Positions 18,255 through 26,474 of a DNA stretch of 64,000 nucleotides are shown piece after piece. The notes below the pieces were generated by a model. The model was not told where the DNA came from and made no database searches. It was given only the letters and a program-made list of their open reading frames with translations. Made by a program: the position numbers and the translations under genes. The stretch spans positions 2,652,501 to 2,716,500 of the forward strand of contig NZ_CP101416.1 of assembly GCF_027942295.1 (NCBI RefSeq), given 5' to 3'. The DNA comes from Pseudanabaena sp. Chao 1811. Its GTDB lineage: Bacteria; Cyanobacteriota; Cyanobacteriia; Pseudanabaenales; Pseudanabaenaceae. The first letter of the stretch is position 1, and every line of letters begins with the position of its first letter.

Positions 18255-21062
18255 ATGGAAATAGCGCAACCTATAAATTCAGGAATTTCTGAAATTTCAA
18301 GACCAGTTGGTTATCAAATCTGCGATCGCGAACAGATTCACTTATTGGGACATATTCAGTCCCACGGTGTGTTGTTGAGCATTCTTGAAGCAGATTTGCG
18401 AATAATGCAGGTGAGCGAAAACGCAATTCACTTTTTTGGCAAAAACGCCATATCTCTGATCAACCAACCTCTGAATGCAATATTTTCACAGTCTCAGATT
18501 AATACTCTATTATCTTTTACCACTCACCAAAATTTAGAAGTATTCAATCCAATTAAACTATCTGTTCAGATTAATCGGAAGAAATGCTGGTTTCAAGGCA
18601 TAATGCACCGTGCTGATGGACTACTCATTTTAGAATTAGAACCTTTATCGGAAGATCCGACTCCTAATCTGGGATTTTATTACCTAGCAAAATCTGCGGC
18701 AATTAATGTTAGAGAAGCGAAGGATTTTGATGAAATATCGGATTTACTAGTTAAAGAAATTCGGAAGATAACTGGATACGATCGCGTACTCATCTACAAA
18801 TTTGATTTGGACAATAGTGGAGTTGTGATTGCTGAGTCTAAAGCTGAAGAGCTAGAACCTCTGTTAGGATTGCATTATCCAGCCTTTGATATTCCTGAGC
18901 TTGCCCGTAAACTCTATTACAGAAATTGGTTGCGCCTAATTGTTGATTTAAACTGCCAACCTGTACCAATTATCCCCCTCAATAATCCCATTACGCAGAA
19001 ACCCCTTGATTTGAGCCTTAGCACCTTGAGAAGTGTTTCGTCGTTTCATGTGAAATACTTACAAAAAATGGGGGTTTCAGCTTCTTTAGGCATCTCTCTA
19101 ATTAACTCAGGCAAGCTATGGGGATTGATTGTTTGCCATCATTATTCACCTAAGTATATAGACTATGAGACTAGAAAGACTTGTGAGTTTTTAGGTCAAA
19201 TCATGTCTGTGGAAATTGTCCATAAACATGAGCAATACCTTAAAAAAGCCCAAGATAACATCAAATTTATTCAAACTAAACTGAAGCAAGATATTCTAGA
19301 AGGCTATCAATTAGTTAATTATACTTTTCTTCAAGATATAGAGAAACTACTCGATTTAGTCAATGCTAACGGAGCAATCATTTGCTTCGGAGATCGCATT
19401 TCTGAAATTGGTACATGTCCACCGCCAACATTTGTTTCTAATTTGTTGGAGTGGTTAGAGCAGAAGTCTCAAGATGTTTTTTATACTAATTGCTTAAGTC
19501 AGTTATTGCCTGAAGCAATGGAGTTTAAGGATAGGGCAAGTGGATTATTATCTATTTCTATTAAGCTTAATCATACTTCTTATCATATAATTTGGCTTCG
19601 TTCTGAAGTTGTACAAACTGTTAACTGGGCAGGTGATCCGAGCAAATTGTTAGATATTGATGATGATTTTGATCCATCACCTCGTCGATCTTTTGAATTA
19701 TGGAAAGAAACCGTTAGAGCTAAATCCTTACCTTGGGATGAAGTGGAAATTGAAGCTGCTTTAGAATTGAGAGGTACGTTTATGCTGGCAGCTTTAGAGT
19801 TTTCACAACAGGCTCTAAAGCAAGAGGCAGAACACTCTGAAGTGGCAAATCGGGCTAAAAGTAGTTTTCTAGCAAGAATGAGTCATGAGTTGAGAACTCC
19901 TCTAAATGCGATTTTGGGATGTACACAATTGATGAGTCGAGAAGATGGACTTACTGAAGCGCTTGGAGAATATGTCAAGATTATCAGTCATAGTAGTGAA
20001 CATTTGCTTAACTTGATCGATGATGTTTTAGAAGTATCTAAAATTGAAGCAGGAAAGATAATTCTGGAAGAGTCAATATTTGATTTGCAGCTATTTCTCA
20101 ATAATCTTCAGGAGATGTTGCAAATTAGAGCAAGAGATAAGAACTTGCAGCTAATTTTTGCGATTCATCCCAGACTGCCGCAGTATATTAAGGCGGATGA
20201 GCGTAAAATTCGGCAGATTTTATTGAATCTTTTAGGTAATGCGATTAAGTTTACGCACAAAGGCTACATAATTCTTCGTGTCTCATTAGTAGATACAGAT
20301 CAGGATCTCTCTAAGTCAGTTATTCAATTTGAAGTAGAAGACACTGGCTGTGGAATTGCTCCAGAAGAAATTAATAATTTGTTTGAAGCTTTTGTGCAAA
20401 CGGCTTCAGGTCGAGCATCACAGACAGGTACAGGTTTAGGTCTAGTGATTAGCCAACAGTTTGCAAGGTTTATGGGTAGTCATATTCAGGTGAGTAGTAC
20501 TTTAGGTAAAGGTACAATTTTTCAATTTGAACTGACTATTGAGAATGTGGCTACTCCAGAGTTGAAGGTAGAGCAGGAAGTTGATGCTGTTAAGCCTCTA
20601 GCTATATTGCCATTGGCGGATATCCAGATAGAGCAAAATCAAAGTATCCAATATATCACGGAGAAAATTACTGATGAGAATCATAAGCAATCTTTGAGAA
20701 TTCTGTTGGTCGAAGACAACACGTTTAATCAGATGATCGCTTTACGACTTCTAGCGAAATTAGGATATTATGCGGATTGTGCAATGAATGGCTTAGAGGT
20801 GTTACAAGCCTTGCAAAATAAATCCTATGATTTGATTTTAATGGATGTTCAGATGCCAGAAATGGATGGTTTAGAAGCTACTCGTAGAATTCGGCTAATT
20901 GAGAAAGATGGAGATACCGTTAATAAAATCAAAATTGTGGCAATGACTGCAAATGCAATGAAGGAAGATCGAGAGAAGTGTATCTTAATGGGAATGGATG
21001 ATTTTATTAGTAAGCCTGTGAGGATAGAAGATCTCAAAGGGGTGTTAAAAAAATTTGCTTGA
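18255..21062 (+). CDS. Bacteriophytochrome-type hybrid histidine kinase (PAS-GAF-PHY-HisKA-HATPase-REC)
   Basis: Red/far-red photoreceptor kinase, 935 residues. The N-terminal PAS domain opens with CDREQIHLLGHIQSHG. Cys23 is in the position that binds biliverdin in bacteriophytochromes. The GAF domain (about 148-325) has PAFDIPELAR in place of PASDIP. At the site of the cyanobacterial Cph1 Cys it has Phe264, followed by the conserved His265. The PHY domain shows WAGDP and the tongue PRRSF (476-480). HisKA has phospho-acceptor His544 in SHELRTPLN, then an HATPase domain with DTGCGI and GTGLGL, and a C-terminal receiver with Asp864 (ILMDVQMPEMDG). All signalling residues look intact. The ATG follows AGGTGATGGG. 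The output partner is not in the window. Confidence 0.9.
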   Translation: MEIAQPINSGISEISRPVGYQICDREQIHLLGHIQSHGVLLSILEADLRIMQVSENAIHFFGKNAISLINQPLNAIFSQSQINTLLSFTTHQNLEVFNPIKLSVQINRKKCWFQGIMHRADGLLILELEPLSEDPTPNLGFYYLAKSAAINVREAKDFDEISDLLVKEIRKITGYDRVLIYKFDLDNSGVVIAESKAEELEPLLGLHYPAFDIPELARKLYYRNWLRLIVDLNCQPVPIIPLNNPITQKPLDLSLSTLRSVSSFHVKYLQKMGVSASLGISLINSGKLWGLIVCHHYSPKYIDYETRKTCEFLGQIMSVEIVHKHEQYLKKAQDNIKFIQTKLKQDILEGYQLVNYTFLQDIEKLLDLVNANGAIICFGDRISEIGTCPPPTFVSNLLEWLEQKSQDVFYTNCLSQLLPEAMEFKDRASGLLSISIKLNHTSYHIIWLRSEVVQTVNWAGDPSKLLDIDDDFDPSPRRSFELWKETVRAKSLPWDEVEIEAALELRGTFMLAALEFSQQALKQEAEHSEVANRAKSSFLARMSHELRTPLNAILGCTQLMSREDGLTEALGEYVKIISHSSEHLLNLIDDVLEVSKIEAGKIILEESIFDLQLFLNNLQEMLQIRARDKNLQLIFAIHPRLPQYIKADERKIRQILLNLLGNAIKFTHKGYIILRVSLVDTDQDLSKSVIQFEVEDTGCGIAPEEINNLFEAFVQTASGRASQTGTGLGLVISQQFARFMGSHIQVSSTLGKGTIFQFELTIENVATPELKVEQEVDAVKPLAILPLADIQIEQNQSIQYITEKITDENHKQSLRILLVEDNTFNQMIALRLLAKLGYYADCAMNGLEVLQALQNKSYDLILMDVQMPEMDGLEATRRIRLIEKDGDTVNKIKIVAMTANAMKEDREKCILMGMDDFISKPVRIEDLKGVLKKFA

Positions 21063-21065
21063 TGG

Positions 21066-22115
21066 TTATGCGCCAAAGGCGATCGCACTCCAGCGTTTTA
21101 ACTTAACTAGTCGCCAGATCGTGATGCCAATGAGCCATGATACTGTAGCGGCAAGGGGGACGTATAAAATACCACCAACTACTTCGAGGGGAGCGATCGC
21201 CCTTAAGATCCATACATGAATGAGATAGGTCGTAAAACTTGCACTAGCAAAAATCTTGTTGGAAAGTATTGCTTTGATAGGTTCTTTAATCTGCCAAGAG
21301 ATTGTCCATAGTAGGAAGGTTAAAGTAACCAGAATTATCGTTGGTCTAGTGTAATGTCCGACCGCTTCCGCAGAGTTCTTAAGTATAGCAGTTCCATAGA
21401 ATTCGCCTAGTTCCAAAATTGCGGCGATCGCAAATAGATACCCCCATGTATGCGATCGCCATTGCGATACAAGTTGCTTACTCCATCCATGATCTTTAGA
21501 TAGCCAGATACCAATTTGGAAATAGGGTAACCAATAAATTACATGATTGCCGTCGGGGAGAAAACTGGTAAGGTTGGGAAGTAATCCAAACGTCGCAGAA
21601 ATCCAACGCAAGCTAAATAGGGAAAACGCGATCACCAGTAATATCCATAAGTTCTTGACTGTAAAAGTAATGCGACGGAGAAATGGATAACTTACATAAC
21701 ATTGTAAAATAATGCCCAAGAAGTAAAGATGATAATCTCCCATACCTGTAGAGAGGGCTTGCCAGATTTGTTGGAGTCGCTCTTGCCAACTTCCTGCAAG
21801 AAATTGCGATCGCCCAACGACATTGAGTAGAGTGAAGAGAATATATGGCGGGATGATCCGCCAGAGGCGGCGTTGACAAAATATTTTTAAATCGAAGGGA
21901 TGCTTCTCTTCTGATTTGGATAGGGCGAATCCAGATAGAATTACAAATATGGGGACAGTAAAGCGTCCGACTTGGTTAATGAATGTGTCAATAAAAATTT
22001 CAGGGTTCATCGTCACGGTATCCTTTACCCCAAACCACCAGTGATGGGAGGCATGAATGCCAATCACAATAGTGGTAGCGATCGCCCTTAGTAGATCCGA
22101 GAGTTCCCAAGTCAT
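21066..22115 (-). CDS. Acyltransferase family 3 membrane protein
   Basis: A polytopic protein of 349 residues with about ten hydrophobic spans. The N-terminal LLRAIATTIVIGIHASHHWW carries the His expected in acyltransferase-3 enzymes, and FVILSGFALS is the typical second segment. Relatives acylate sugars, polysaccharides or lipids at the membrane. The substrate cannot be told. It is convergent with the phytochrome kinase, with 3 bp between stop codons. A small palindromic element lies just upstream of its start. Confidence 0.85.
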   Translation of the reverse strand: MTWELSDLLRAIATTIVIGIHASHHWWFGVKDTVTMNPEIFIDTFINQVGRFTVPIFVILSGFALSKSEEKHPFDLKIFCQRRLWRIIPPYILFTLLNVVGRSQFLAGSWQERLQQIWQALSTGMGDYHLYFLGIILQCYVSYPFLRRITFTVKNLWILLVIAFSLFSLRWISATFGLLPNLTSFLPDGNHVIYWLPYFQIGIWLSKDHGWSKQLVSQWRSHTWGYLFAIAAILELGEFYGTAILKNSAEAVGHYTRPTIILVTLTFLLWTISWQIKEPIKAILSNKIFASASFTTYLIHVWILRAIAPLEVVGGILYVPLAATVSWLIGITIWRLVKLKRWSAIAFGA

Positions 22116-22123
22116 AGTTTTGA

Positions 22124-22245
22124 CGATAATGATTTAGATGGGGCGATCATGCTAATTAGCTGGGCGCAATCCCAAAAGCTGTGGCGCAAGCGCAGCGTGA
22201 GCCACAGCTTTTTGTTCTGGTTTTTACTTAATTTAATCATTATCG
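22124..22245. repeat. Palindromic MITE-like element (AGCTGGGC...CTGTGG family, copy A)
   Basis: Outer perfect 11-bp inverted repeat CGATAATGATT (22124-22134) with 22235-22245 encloses an AGCTGGGCGCAAT segment and a hairpin AAAGCTGTGGC / GCCACAGCTTT. The inner part matches copies at 34803 and 38113. The right end overlaps the last codons and stop of the DUF309 gene. Confidence 0.6.
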
Positions 22246-22646
22246 CTATTAGGGATTTTATATAGTTGAGGAGTAGGTAAATTTCCCTGATCAAGCTGTT
22301 TTAAAACATCGACAATTCCTTCTTTCCCACTTAACTGCACAGTTCTTAATATCTGTAAACTCTCTGTTAATAAAGTCTCAACATCAATGGATTGATATTC
22401 AGGAAGATAAGCGGGTAAGCGACTTGTACCTTCACCTAAGAGAATTGTGGCTCCATGCCAATTTTGATTGCGGAGATGATATAGACCAACTGCGATTTGT
22501 AATATCCCTTGATAAAAAGCTCGATCGCTTTGCCAAGCATCATTCCAAATGGCTTCTAAGGTATCGTGACAGGTGTAATAGTCTCCATGATTAAACTGGG
22601 CGATCGCTTCAATAAATAAGGGATTTTCTCCTGCTGGCTCAAACAT
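22233..22646 (-). CDS. DUF309 family protein
   Basis: 137-residue all-helical protein of the DUF309 family. FNHGDYYTCHDTLEAIWND, with the conserved His-Glu pair, and the next helix FYQGILQIAVGLYHLRNQNWHGA are diagnostic. The biochemical role is unknown. Its ATG overlaps the stop of the upstream 169-residue gene by 8 bp, so the two are translationally coupled. Its final codons (Asn-Asp-Asn-Asp) and stop lie in the right inverted repeat of a small palindromic element. Confidence 0.85.
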   Translation of the reverse strand: MFEPAGENPLFIEAIAQFNHGDYYTCHDTLEAIWNDAWQSDRAFYQGILQIAVGLYHLRNQNWHGATILLGEGTSRLPAYLPEYQSIDVETLLTESLQILRTVQLSGKEGIVDVLKQLDQGNLPTPQLYKIPNSDND

Positions 22647-23148
22647 GGTTTATTACAGTAGTTAATATTTGGGCGATCGCCTGTTTTTGTTCGGCATCAT
22701 AGCCCCATCTTGTCAGAAAATCTGCATATGCACCAGTGTTAAAAATCGCTGCTTCTTTGACCTGTGTAGCAATTGTACGAACTTCCGTAATATCTACTTT
22801 CTCTATTAAAAGTGCAGTCCGCTTAGCGACACGATGGGAACCATCGGCTTGTTCTATATTCCCTGCTCGGCGATGGGTGATTGCCATCGCGGTAGACATT
22901 GCTAAATTTTTAACTAAGAGTTCGGCGATCGCGTTAGGAGCAGATTGCAATGCCCGAATGACGCTAGTATTAGGTGCGTCAGCGAGCTGCCAGTCTCCTG
23001 TTAAGAAGCAGACGAAAAATCCTCGCGCTCCATTGATAGTTTGTACCAGTTTAGAAATTTCTGATTCTAATTGAGCATCGTCTAGATCGCTGCGTAGGAG
23101 TAGTTCTTCTGTGTAGGCGATCGCTTCTTCAAAGGTGATATTTTCCAT
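22639..23148 (-). CDS. Unrecognised conserved-looking protein coupled to DUF309
   Basis: 169 residues, predicted largely helical, acidic N-terminus (FEEAIAYTEELLLRSDLDDAQLE) and a central MAITHRRAGNIEQADGSHRVAKRTALL segment. I recognise no domain. The 8-bp overlap with the downstream DUF309 gene argues that it is real and functionally linked to it. The start ATG lies after a spacer containing a strong hairpin. No signal peptide or membrane span is seen. Confidence 0.65.
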   Translation of the reverse strand: MENITFEEAIAYTEELLLRSDLDDAQLESEISKLVQTINGARGFFVCFLTGDWQLADAPNTSVIRALQSAPNAIAELLVKNLAMSTAMAITHRRAGNIEQADGSHRVAKRTALLIEKVDITEVRTIATQVKEAAIFNTGAYADFLTRWGYDAEQKQAIAQILTTVINHV

Positions 23149-23184
23149 AAGTTGCTAACTATAGAGCTTGTCATTTTGCCCATG

Positions 23185-23219
23185 TGATGATGTGCTGCAA
23201 TGAAAGCAGCACATCATCA
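23185..23219 (-). terminator. Hairpin between the 217-residue gene and the DUF309 pair
   Basis: A perfect 14-bp stem (TGATGATGTGCTGC with its complement) and 7-nt loop. It lies downstream of the 217-residue gene on the minus strand and before the next start, so it can act as a terminator or mRNA-processing site. The flanking T-run is on the plus-strand side only, which weakens a minus-strand terminator call. Confidence 0.5.
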
Positions 23220-23255
23220 GTTTTTAGGAATTCTGAATTCTCTAATTAATGTGAT

Positions 23256-23909
23256 CTAATTAATGTGATCTAAGCAATGATTTGGTAAAAATGCTGTCCA
23301 GCCATTATCTAACTTGACACGGCAGCTTACGCTAATCACTTGCTCAACGATCCCCTTATGATTGGCGTATTGCTGACGATTAGCGTTGACGATGACGCGA
23401 TCGCCAACTTTGAAAGCTTTACTTTTGGCATTTACATCTTGTTTCTTTTCAGCAACATTGGGAATTGCTGCTTTTTTGAGGGTCGGCGCGGAATGAAATG
23501 TTAGAGAAGCTGCCTGTTGTCCATTGACCTGATAGTTATATCCCCTTCCTTGAATAAGCTGCAAACTACCGATTTGGACATTGGCAAGATATTGGACGAA
23601 CCGATCAACGGAAATTTCCATGGTTTCCGCTAAATCTTCAAACATTACAGGGTAGCTCCAAAAATTTTCACCGACTTGGAGATCCGCTAGCTCTTTCCAC
23701 GCATCAAATAGTTTTTGTCCAAATTGTGATGCGAGATTATCAGCGCGATCGCTCTGGGGCTTGGCGACAGAATTTGATGATGTACTACTAGATATCAGAG
23801 TTTCTAATGTTTTAAGAAGGTTTTGAGCAACGCGATCGCTTGCTTCTGTCCTCGCTCGGAGATATTCGAGAATCTGCTCAAACAAAGATTCACTAACATT
23901 AACAGCCAT
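23256..23909 (-). CDS. Unrecognised protein with a C-terminal SH3/KOW-like domain
   Basis: 217 residues. The C-terminal 55 (FKVGDRVIVNANRQQYANHKG, then VEQVISVSCRVKLDNGW) resemble a KOW or SH3-like beta barrel. Residues about 80-135 look like a small helical domain preceding a YNYQVNGQQAASL segment, and the N-terminus is helical. No signal peptide is present. A 14-bp tandem duplication (23242-23255 and 23256-23269) covers the last codons and the stop TAG. I infer a nucleic-acid or protein-binding role, without direct evidence. Confidence 0.6.
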   Translation of the reverse strand: MAVNVSESLFEQILEYLRARTEASDRVAQNLLKTLETLISSSTSSNSVAKPQSDRADNLASQFGQKLFDAWKELADLQVGENFWSYPVMFEDLAETMEISVDRFVQYLANVQIGSLQLIQGRGYNYQVNGQQAASLTFHSAPTLKKAAIPNVAEKKQDVNAKSKAFKVGDRVIVNANRQQYANHKGIVEQVISVSCRVKLDNGWTAFLPNHCLDHIN

Positions 23910-24117
23910 ATGATTACTCGTACTAATCTTCTCTAAGAAATCTAAAAAATACTTGTTTTCACGCTGAGCAGATGAAAAGTACAGTTTCTAGACAACTTTT
24001 TCATATTCTCTAAAGTAACACCAATAAGTTAACACCAATTTGTCATTCATCCCTATGTTGCGATTTTTTTACACTTGGTGACGATTTTGGGTGATACACA
24101 TTAACCTATAGACCTAC

Positions 24118-24222
24118 TAAGTAGCTCGACATAGTTATAAACGAAACCCGTATTTCTGTAACGCTCGCTACGCGAGCGTTACAGAAATACGGGTTTTAAG
24201 TTTACTTATGCTTGCCTACTTA
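24118..24222. repeat. MITE-like element (TAAGTAG family) with a 24-bp palindrome
   Basis: TAAGTAG at 24118 and CTACTTA ending at 24222 form the tips of imperfect terminal inverted repeats. Inside is a perfect 24-bp palindrome (24144-24167 with 24173-24196) around CTACG. The tips match the elements at 34803 and 38113. No coding capacity. Confidence 0.7.
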
Positions 24223-24253
24223 GAAATTTTGGTAGTCCTAAAAATTTGGTATT

Positions 24254-24308
24254 GCTAAATAGGCAAGGATAGGCGGCGCTTCGCGCCGCCTATCCTTGCC
24301 TATTTAGC
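24254..24308. repeat. Perfect 26-bp palindrome with TTC loop
   Basis: Arms of 26 bp (24254-24279 and 24283-24308), GC-rich at the centre (GGCGGCGC), with no mismatch. It ends 5 bp before the GST stop and could terminate that minus-strand gene. Flanking TTTGGTAGTCC resembles the flank of the palindrome at 26346. Confidence 0.75.
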
Positions 24309-24312
24309 ACTT

Positions 24313-24999
24313 TTAAACTTGACCCAGTCCCGCTTCCCAGTTTGTTGGCAAAGGCTCATGACAAAGCTGATGAATTACGGTAATGCGATCAAATAACCAA
24401 GGATAAGTATGACGGTAGCTAGGAATTAGCCCCAATGGTGAGAGTAGCGCTGCTGCCGTCAAATCCGCAACACTAAAGCGATCTCCGATTAAATAGCCCT
24501 TTTGCCAACGCTCACTGAGCATCGCGATCGCCTCATCAATTTTTTGAGATGCCAACTTTGCGGAGTCTGCATTAATGCCATATTGCGATCTGACGATCGC
24601 AATTACGAGCTGACTCATCCATGAGGGATCGATATGCTTACCCTCATTAGCGCGAAATTGGTAATAAACAAACCTTGCTGATGTCCCTATAAACTCATCG
24701 AAATAATCCTCTAGCTGTAATGCTTCCTTTTGTTGTTGTTCATTTGCTAAATAAAGGGGTGGATTGGGGTGATAACCTTCGAGAAAGCGAATAATTTCGG
24801 TGGAGTCCGCAACTACTGCGGGGCAATTTTTTTGTTGTGGTAGTAGGACAGGGACAGTCTTTTTGCCTGAAAGGGGCTTAATTCTAAGAATATGTAGTCC
24901 GGGAGTGAGGTTCTCGACTTGGTAGGGAATTTGTTTGTAACCAAGAGCTAGTCTAGCTTTACGGCAATAGTGAGAAGTACTAAACTGTAATAGAAGCAT
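24313..24999 (-). CDS. Glutathione S-transferase family protein
   Basis: 228 residues with an N-terminal thioredoxin-like domain (FSTSHYCRKARLALGYKQIPYQVENL) and the GSH-contact region KKTVPVLL followed by DSTEIIRFLE. A helical C-terminal domain (GYLIGDRFSVADLTAAALLSPLGL) completes the GST fold. A Ser/Tyr rather than a classical Cys is near the expected catalytic position, so transferase activity is plausible but the substrate is unknown. Single gene, with repeat elements on both sides. Confidence 0.85.
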   Translation of the reverse strand: MLLLQFSTSHYCRKARLALGYKQIPYQVENLTPGLHILRIKPLSGKKTVPVLLPQQKNCPAVVADSTEIIRFLEGYHPNPPLYLANEQQQKEALQLEDYFDEFIGTSARFVYYQFRANEGKHIDPSWMSQLVIAIVRSQYGINADSAKLASQKIDEAIAMLSERWQKGYLIGDRFSVADLTAAALLSPLGLIPSYRHTYPWLFDRITVIHQLCHEPLPTNWEAGLGQV

Positions 25000-25117
25000 G
25001 AGTCTAAATTAAATTGGCAATATAGCACTTAGGGTTCTTGATTTTACTGCGCGTCCCTTATCACTGACATTACAGCCGATTGTCGTTCTCACAATTCTGC
25101 TCTAAAAATTGTCCTAT

Positions 25118-25216
25118 CTATAGCCATGAAAGCAATAGCTAGGAACAATCAAAACCCAGATAAATGAAGGCGACGCGAAGCGTTGCCTTCATTTAAGCAA
25201 AACTTTCATTGCTATA
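25118..25216. repeat. Small element with nested inverted repeats
   Basis: Terminal inverted repeats TATAGCCATGAAAG (near 25120) and CTTTCATTGCTATA (ending near 25216) match at 13 of 14 positions. They enclose a 16-bp stem at 25161-25195 with one G-U pair and a GAA loop. The same GAA-loop stem style recurs in this window. Confidence 0.65.
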
Positions 25217-25220
25217 TCTA

Positions 25221-25362
25221 ACCCAAGTTGCTACCTATTAAAAATCGGCTCAAAACAAGTTAAAAACAGCCTCGCTAAGTCCAAAATGACGCTTTTTTTA
25301 TATAAAAATCTAGCATTTTTTATTTTAACTTTAGTCTTAAATGAATAGGTAGCAACTTGGTT
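25221..25362. mobile_element. MITE with 17-bp perfect terminal repeats and TATCTA flanks
   Basis: Perfect inverted repeats CCAAGTTGCTACCTATT (25223-25239) and its complement (25344-25360), extendable by two bases with one mismatch. The interior of about 104 bp is not palindromic. TATCTA stands directly before (25215-25220) and after (25363-25368) the extended ends, the pattern of a 6-bp target duplication. No transposase is encoded. Confidence 0.7.
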
Positions 25363-25505
25363 TATCTAGTTACAGCGCTTGGTGATACTGCTTTGTTATC
25401 TCTGACCTCATAAAAATTGCTGAATTTCGGATTGTATTGAAGCAAATTAGTAAATCATATGTTATAGTCTCGACTAAATTTTTACAGTCGAAGGTGCTGT
25501 CGCCT

Positions 25506-26282
25506 ATGCAAGCCAATCCAGTCTCTAAACCTACAACTTCTCAATCTGGTTATCAGACCTCGCAATCTGGTTATCAGGCATCAGTGCCTGTCACTGTATA
25601 TCGAGAACTGGCTGCGGAGTTGCAATCTACTCAAGCAAAACTGTCTTTTTTTCAGTTGCAAAATGAGCAACTTACTAAGCAAAATCAAATGTTATTGCAA
25701 GAGTTTGAGGCGATCGCCCAAGCGACAGATCGAGTACAGTCAATTCTTACCCAATCAAATTTACCAGAATCAAAACTGTCGGAAGTTTTAGCGGGTATCC
25801 GTGCCTCCTCGCAGATTAATCCTGCACCATCTCGTAACAATCCTCAGCCTCAAGGTCGTCCCCCTGCGGCTAAACCTCGTACTACTGATAAGCCTGCGAC
25901 ACAGGCTAGTCCCCGTAAAGCGGCTGTACAGCAAACAACTAATGCAATTCAAGAAGCCATTTCTAGAGCGAGACAACTTGCTACTGACTCCACCCCTCAA
26001 AGCTCTAACGAACCAATGTTAGGTGAGGCACTTTATTACGATAGCTCTTTTGCCTCGTTTGATGCGCCTACACCTGCACCTGTGTCTGCACCTACTCCTA
26101 AAGTATTGCCTAAGCTAGAAATTCGTGAAGAAATTTCGTCACGTCCACTCCGCCATGAGTCAATAGAAGAAGCCAACGAATCAACAGGTTTGAGTGGTTG
26201 GGTTTTGACTTTAACTATTGTGGCGATCGTGCTAACTTCCTTTGGAGCTGGCTATTTGCTAATGAGACCATTTGTAAAATAA
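25506..26282 (+). CDS. Coiled-coil, proline-rich protein with a C-terminal membrane anchor
   Basis: 258 residues from the ATG at 25506 (MQANPVSKPTTSQS); an in-frame TTG at 25437 is also possible but less likely. A short direct repeat TSQSGYQ opens the protein. Residues about 35-90 form a Gln/Leu-rich coiled coil. A Pro/Ala/Gln-rich linker follows, and the last 25 residues are a single membrane span (WVLTLTIVAIVLTSFGAGYLL) with a short tail. This is the layout of a tail-anchored protein. I do not recognise the family. Confidence 0.6.
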   Translation: MQANPVSKPTTSQSGYQTSQSGYQASVPVTVYRELAAELQSTQAKLSFFQLQNEQLTKQNQMLLQEFEAIAQATDRVQSILTQSNLPESKLSEVLAGIRASSQINPAPSRNNPQPQGRPPAAKPRTTDKPATQASPRKAAVQQTTNAIQEAISRARQLATDSTPQSSNEPMLGEALYYDSSFASFDAPTPAPVSAPTPKVLPKLEIREEISSRPLRHESIEEANESTGLSGWVLTLTIVAIVLTSFGAGYLLMRPFVK

Positions 26283-26345
26283 ATTTGTGAGTTTTGAGAT
26301 TGCCTATAGCAGTATCAAAACTTGGGTAGTCCCAAAAAAGGATTT

Positions 26346-26390
26346 ATAGATAAGGATGGGCGGCGCGAAGCGCCGCCCATCCTTATCTAT
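26346..26390. repeat. Perfect 21-bp palindrome with GAA loop
   Basis: Arms 26346-26366 and 26370-26390 with GGGCGGCGC at the centre. Flanks carry TTGGGTAGTCCC on the left and TAGCACTACCAA on the right, an imperfect inverted pair like that around 24254. It lies between a plus-strand gene pair and makes a good terminator candidate. Confidence 0.75.
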
Positions 26391-26422
26391 GTAGCACTAC
26401 CAAAAATCGTAAACTTTTTAGG

Positions 26423-26453
26423 AAAAGAGGTGGTGCGAAGTGCTGCCTCTTTT
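26423..26453. repeat. Decayed 14-bp hairpin with GAA loop
   Basis: AAAAGAGGTGGTGC and GTGCTGCCTCTTTT pair only if four G-U wobbles are allowed. The changes keep RNA pairing rather than DNA symmetry, suggesting the RNA fold is what is kept. It lies just before the lipoprotein start. Confidence 0.45.
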
Positions 26454-26474
26454 TTCTGTTTTAATGAAGGGGAT

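Larger units (their letters stand above)
23910..24312. other. 403-bp repeat-rich intergenic region
   Basis: No gene seen. The first 200 bp hold only a short direct repeat of TAACACCAAT. The remainder is two abutting palindromic elements, at 24118-24222 and about 24228-24315, listed separately. These provide the 3' end region of the GST gene on the minus strand. Confidence 0.6.
25000..25505. other. 506-bp repeat island
   Basis: No gene seen. Two small inverted-repeat elements nearly abut here (25118-25216 and 25221-25362), listed separately. The last 140 bp precede the start of the coiled-coil membrane protein and hold an AT-rich TATGTTATAGT at about 25457, a possible extended -10. Confidence 0.6.

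Noticed and set aside
25520-25585. Short direct repeats encoding TSQSGYQ, checked as a CRISPR-like array
   Set aside because: Only two copies, in coding sequence, with no spacers. No CRISPR array was seen anywhere in the window.
26322-26474. Upstream start extending the PotD-like lipoprotein by 51 codons
   Set aside because: It reads through a perfect palindrome and would place 51 residues before the export signal.
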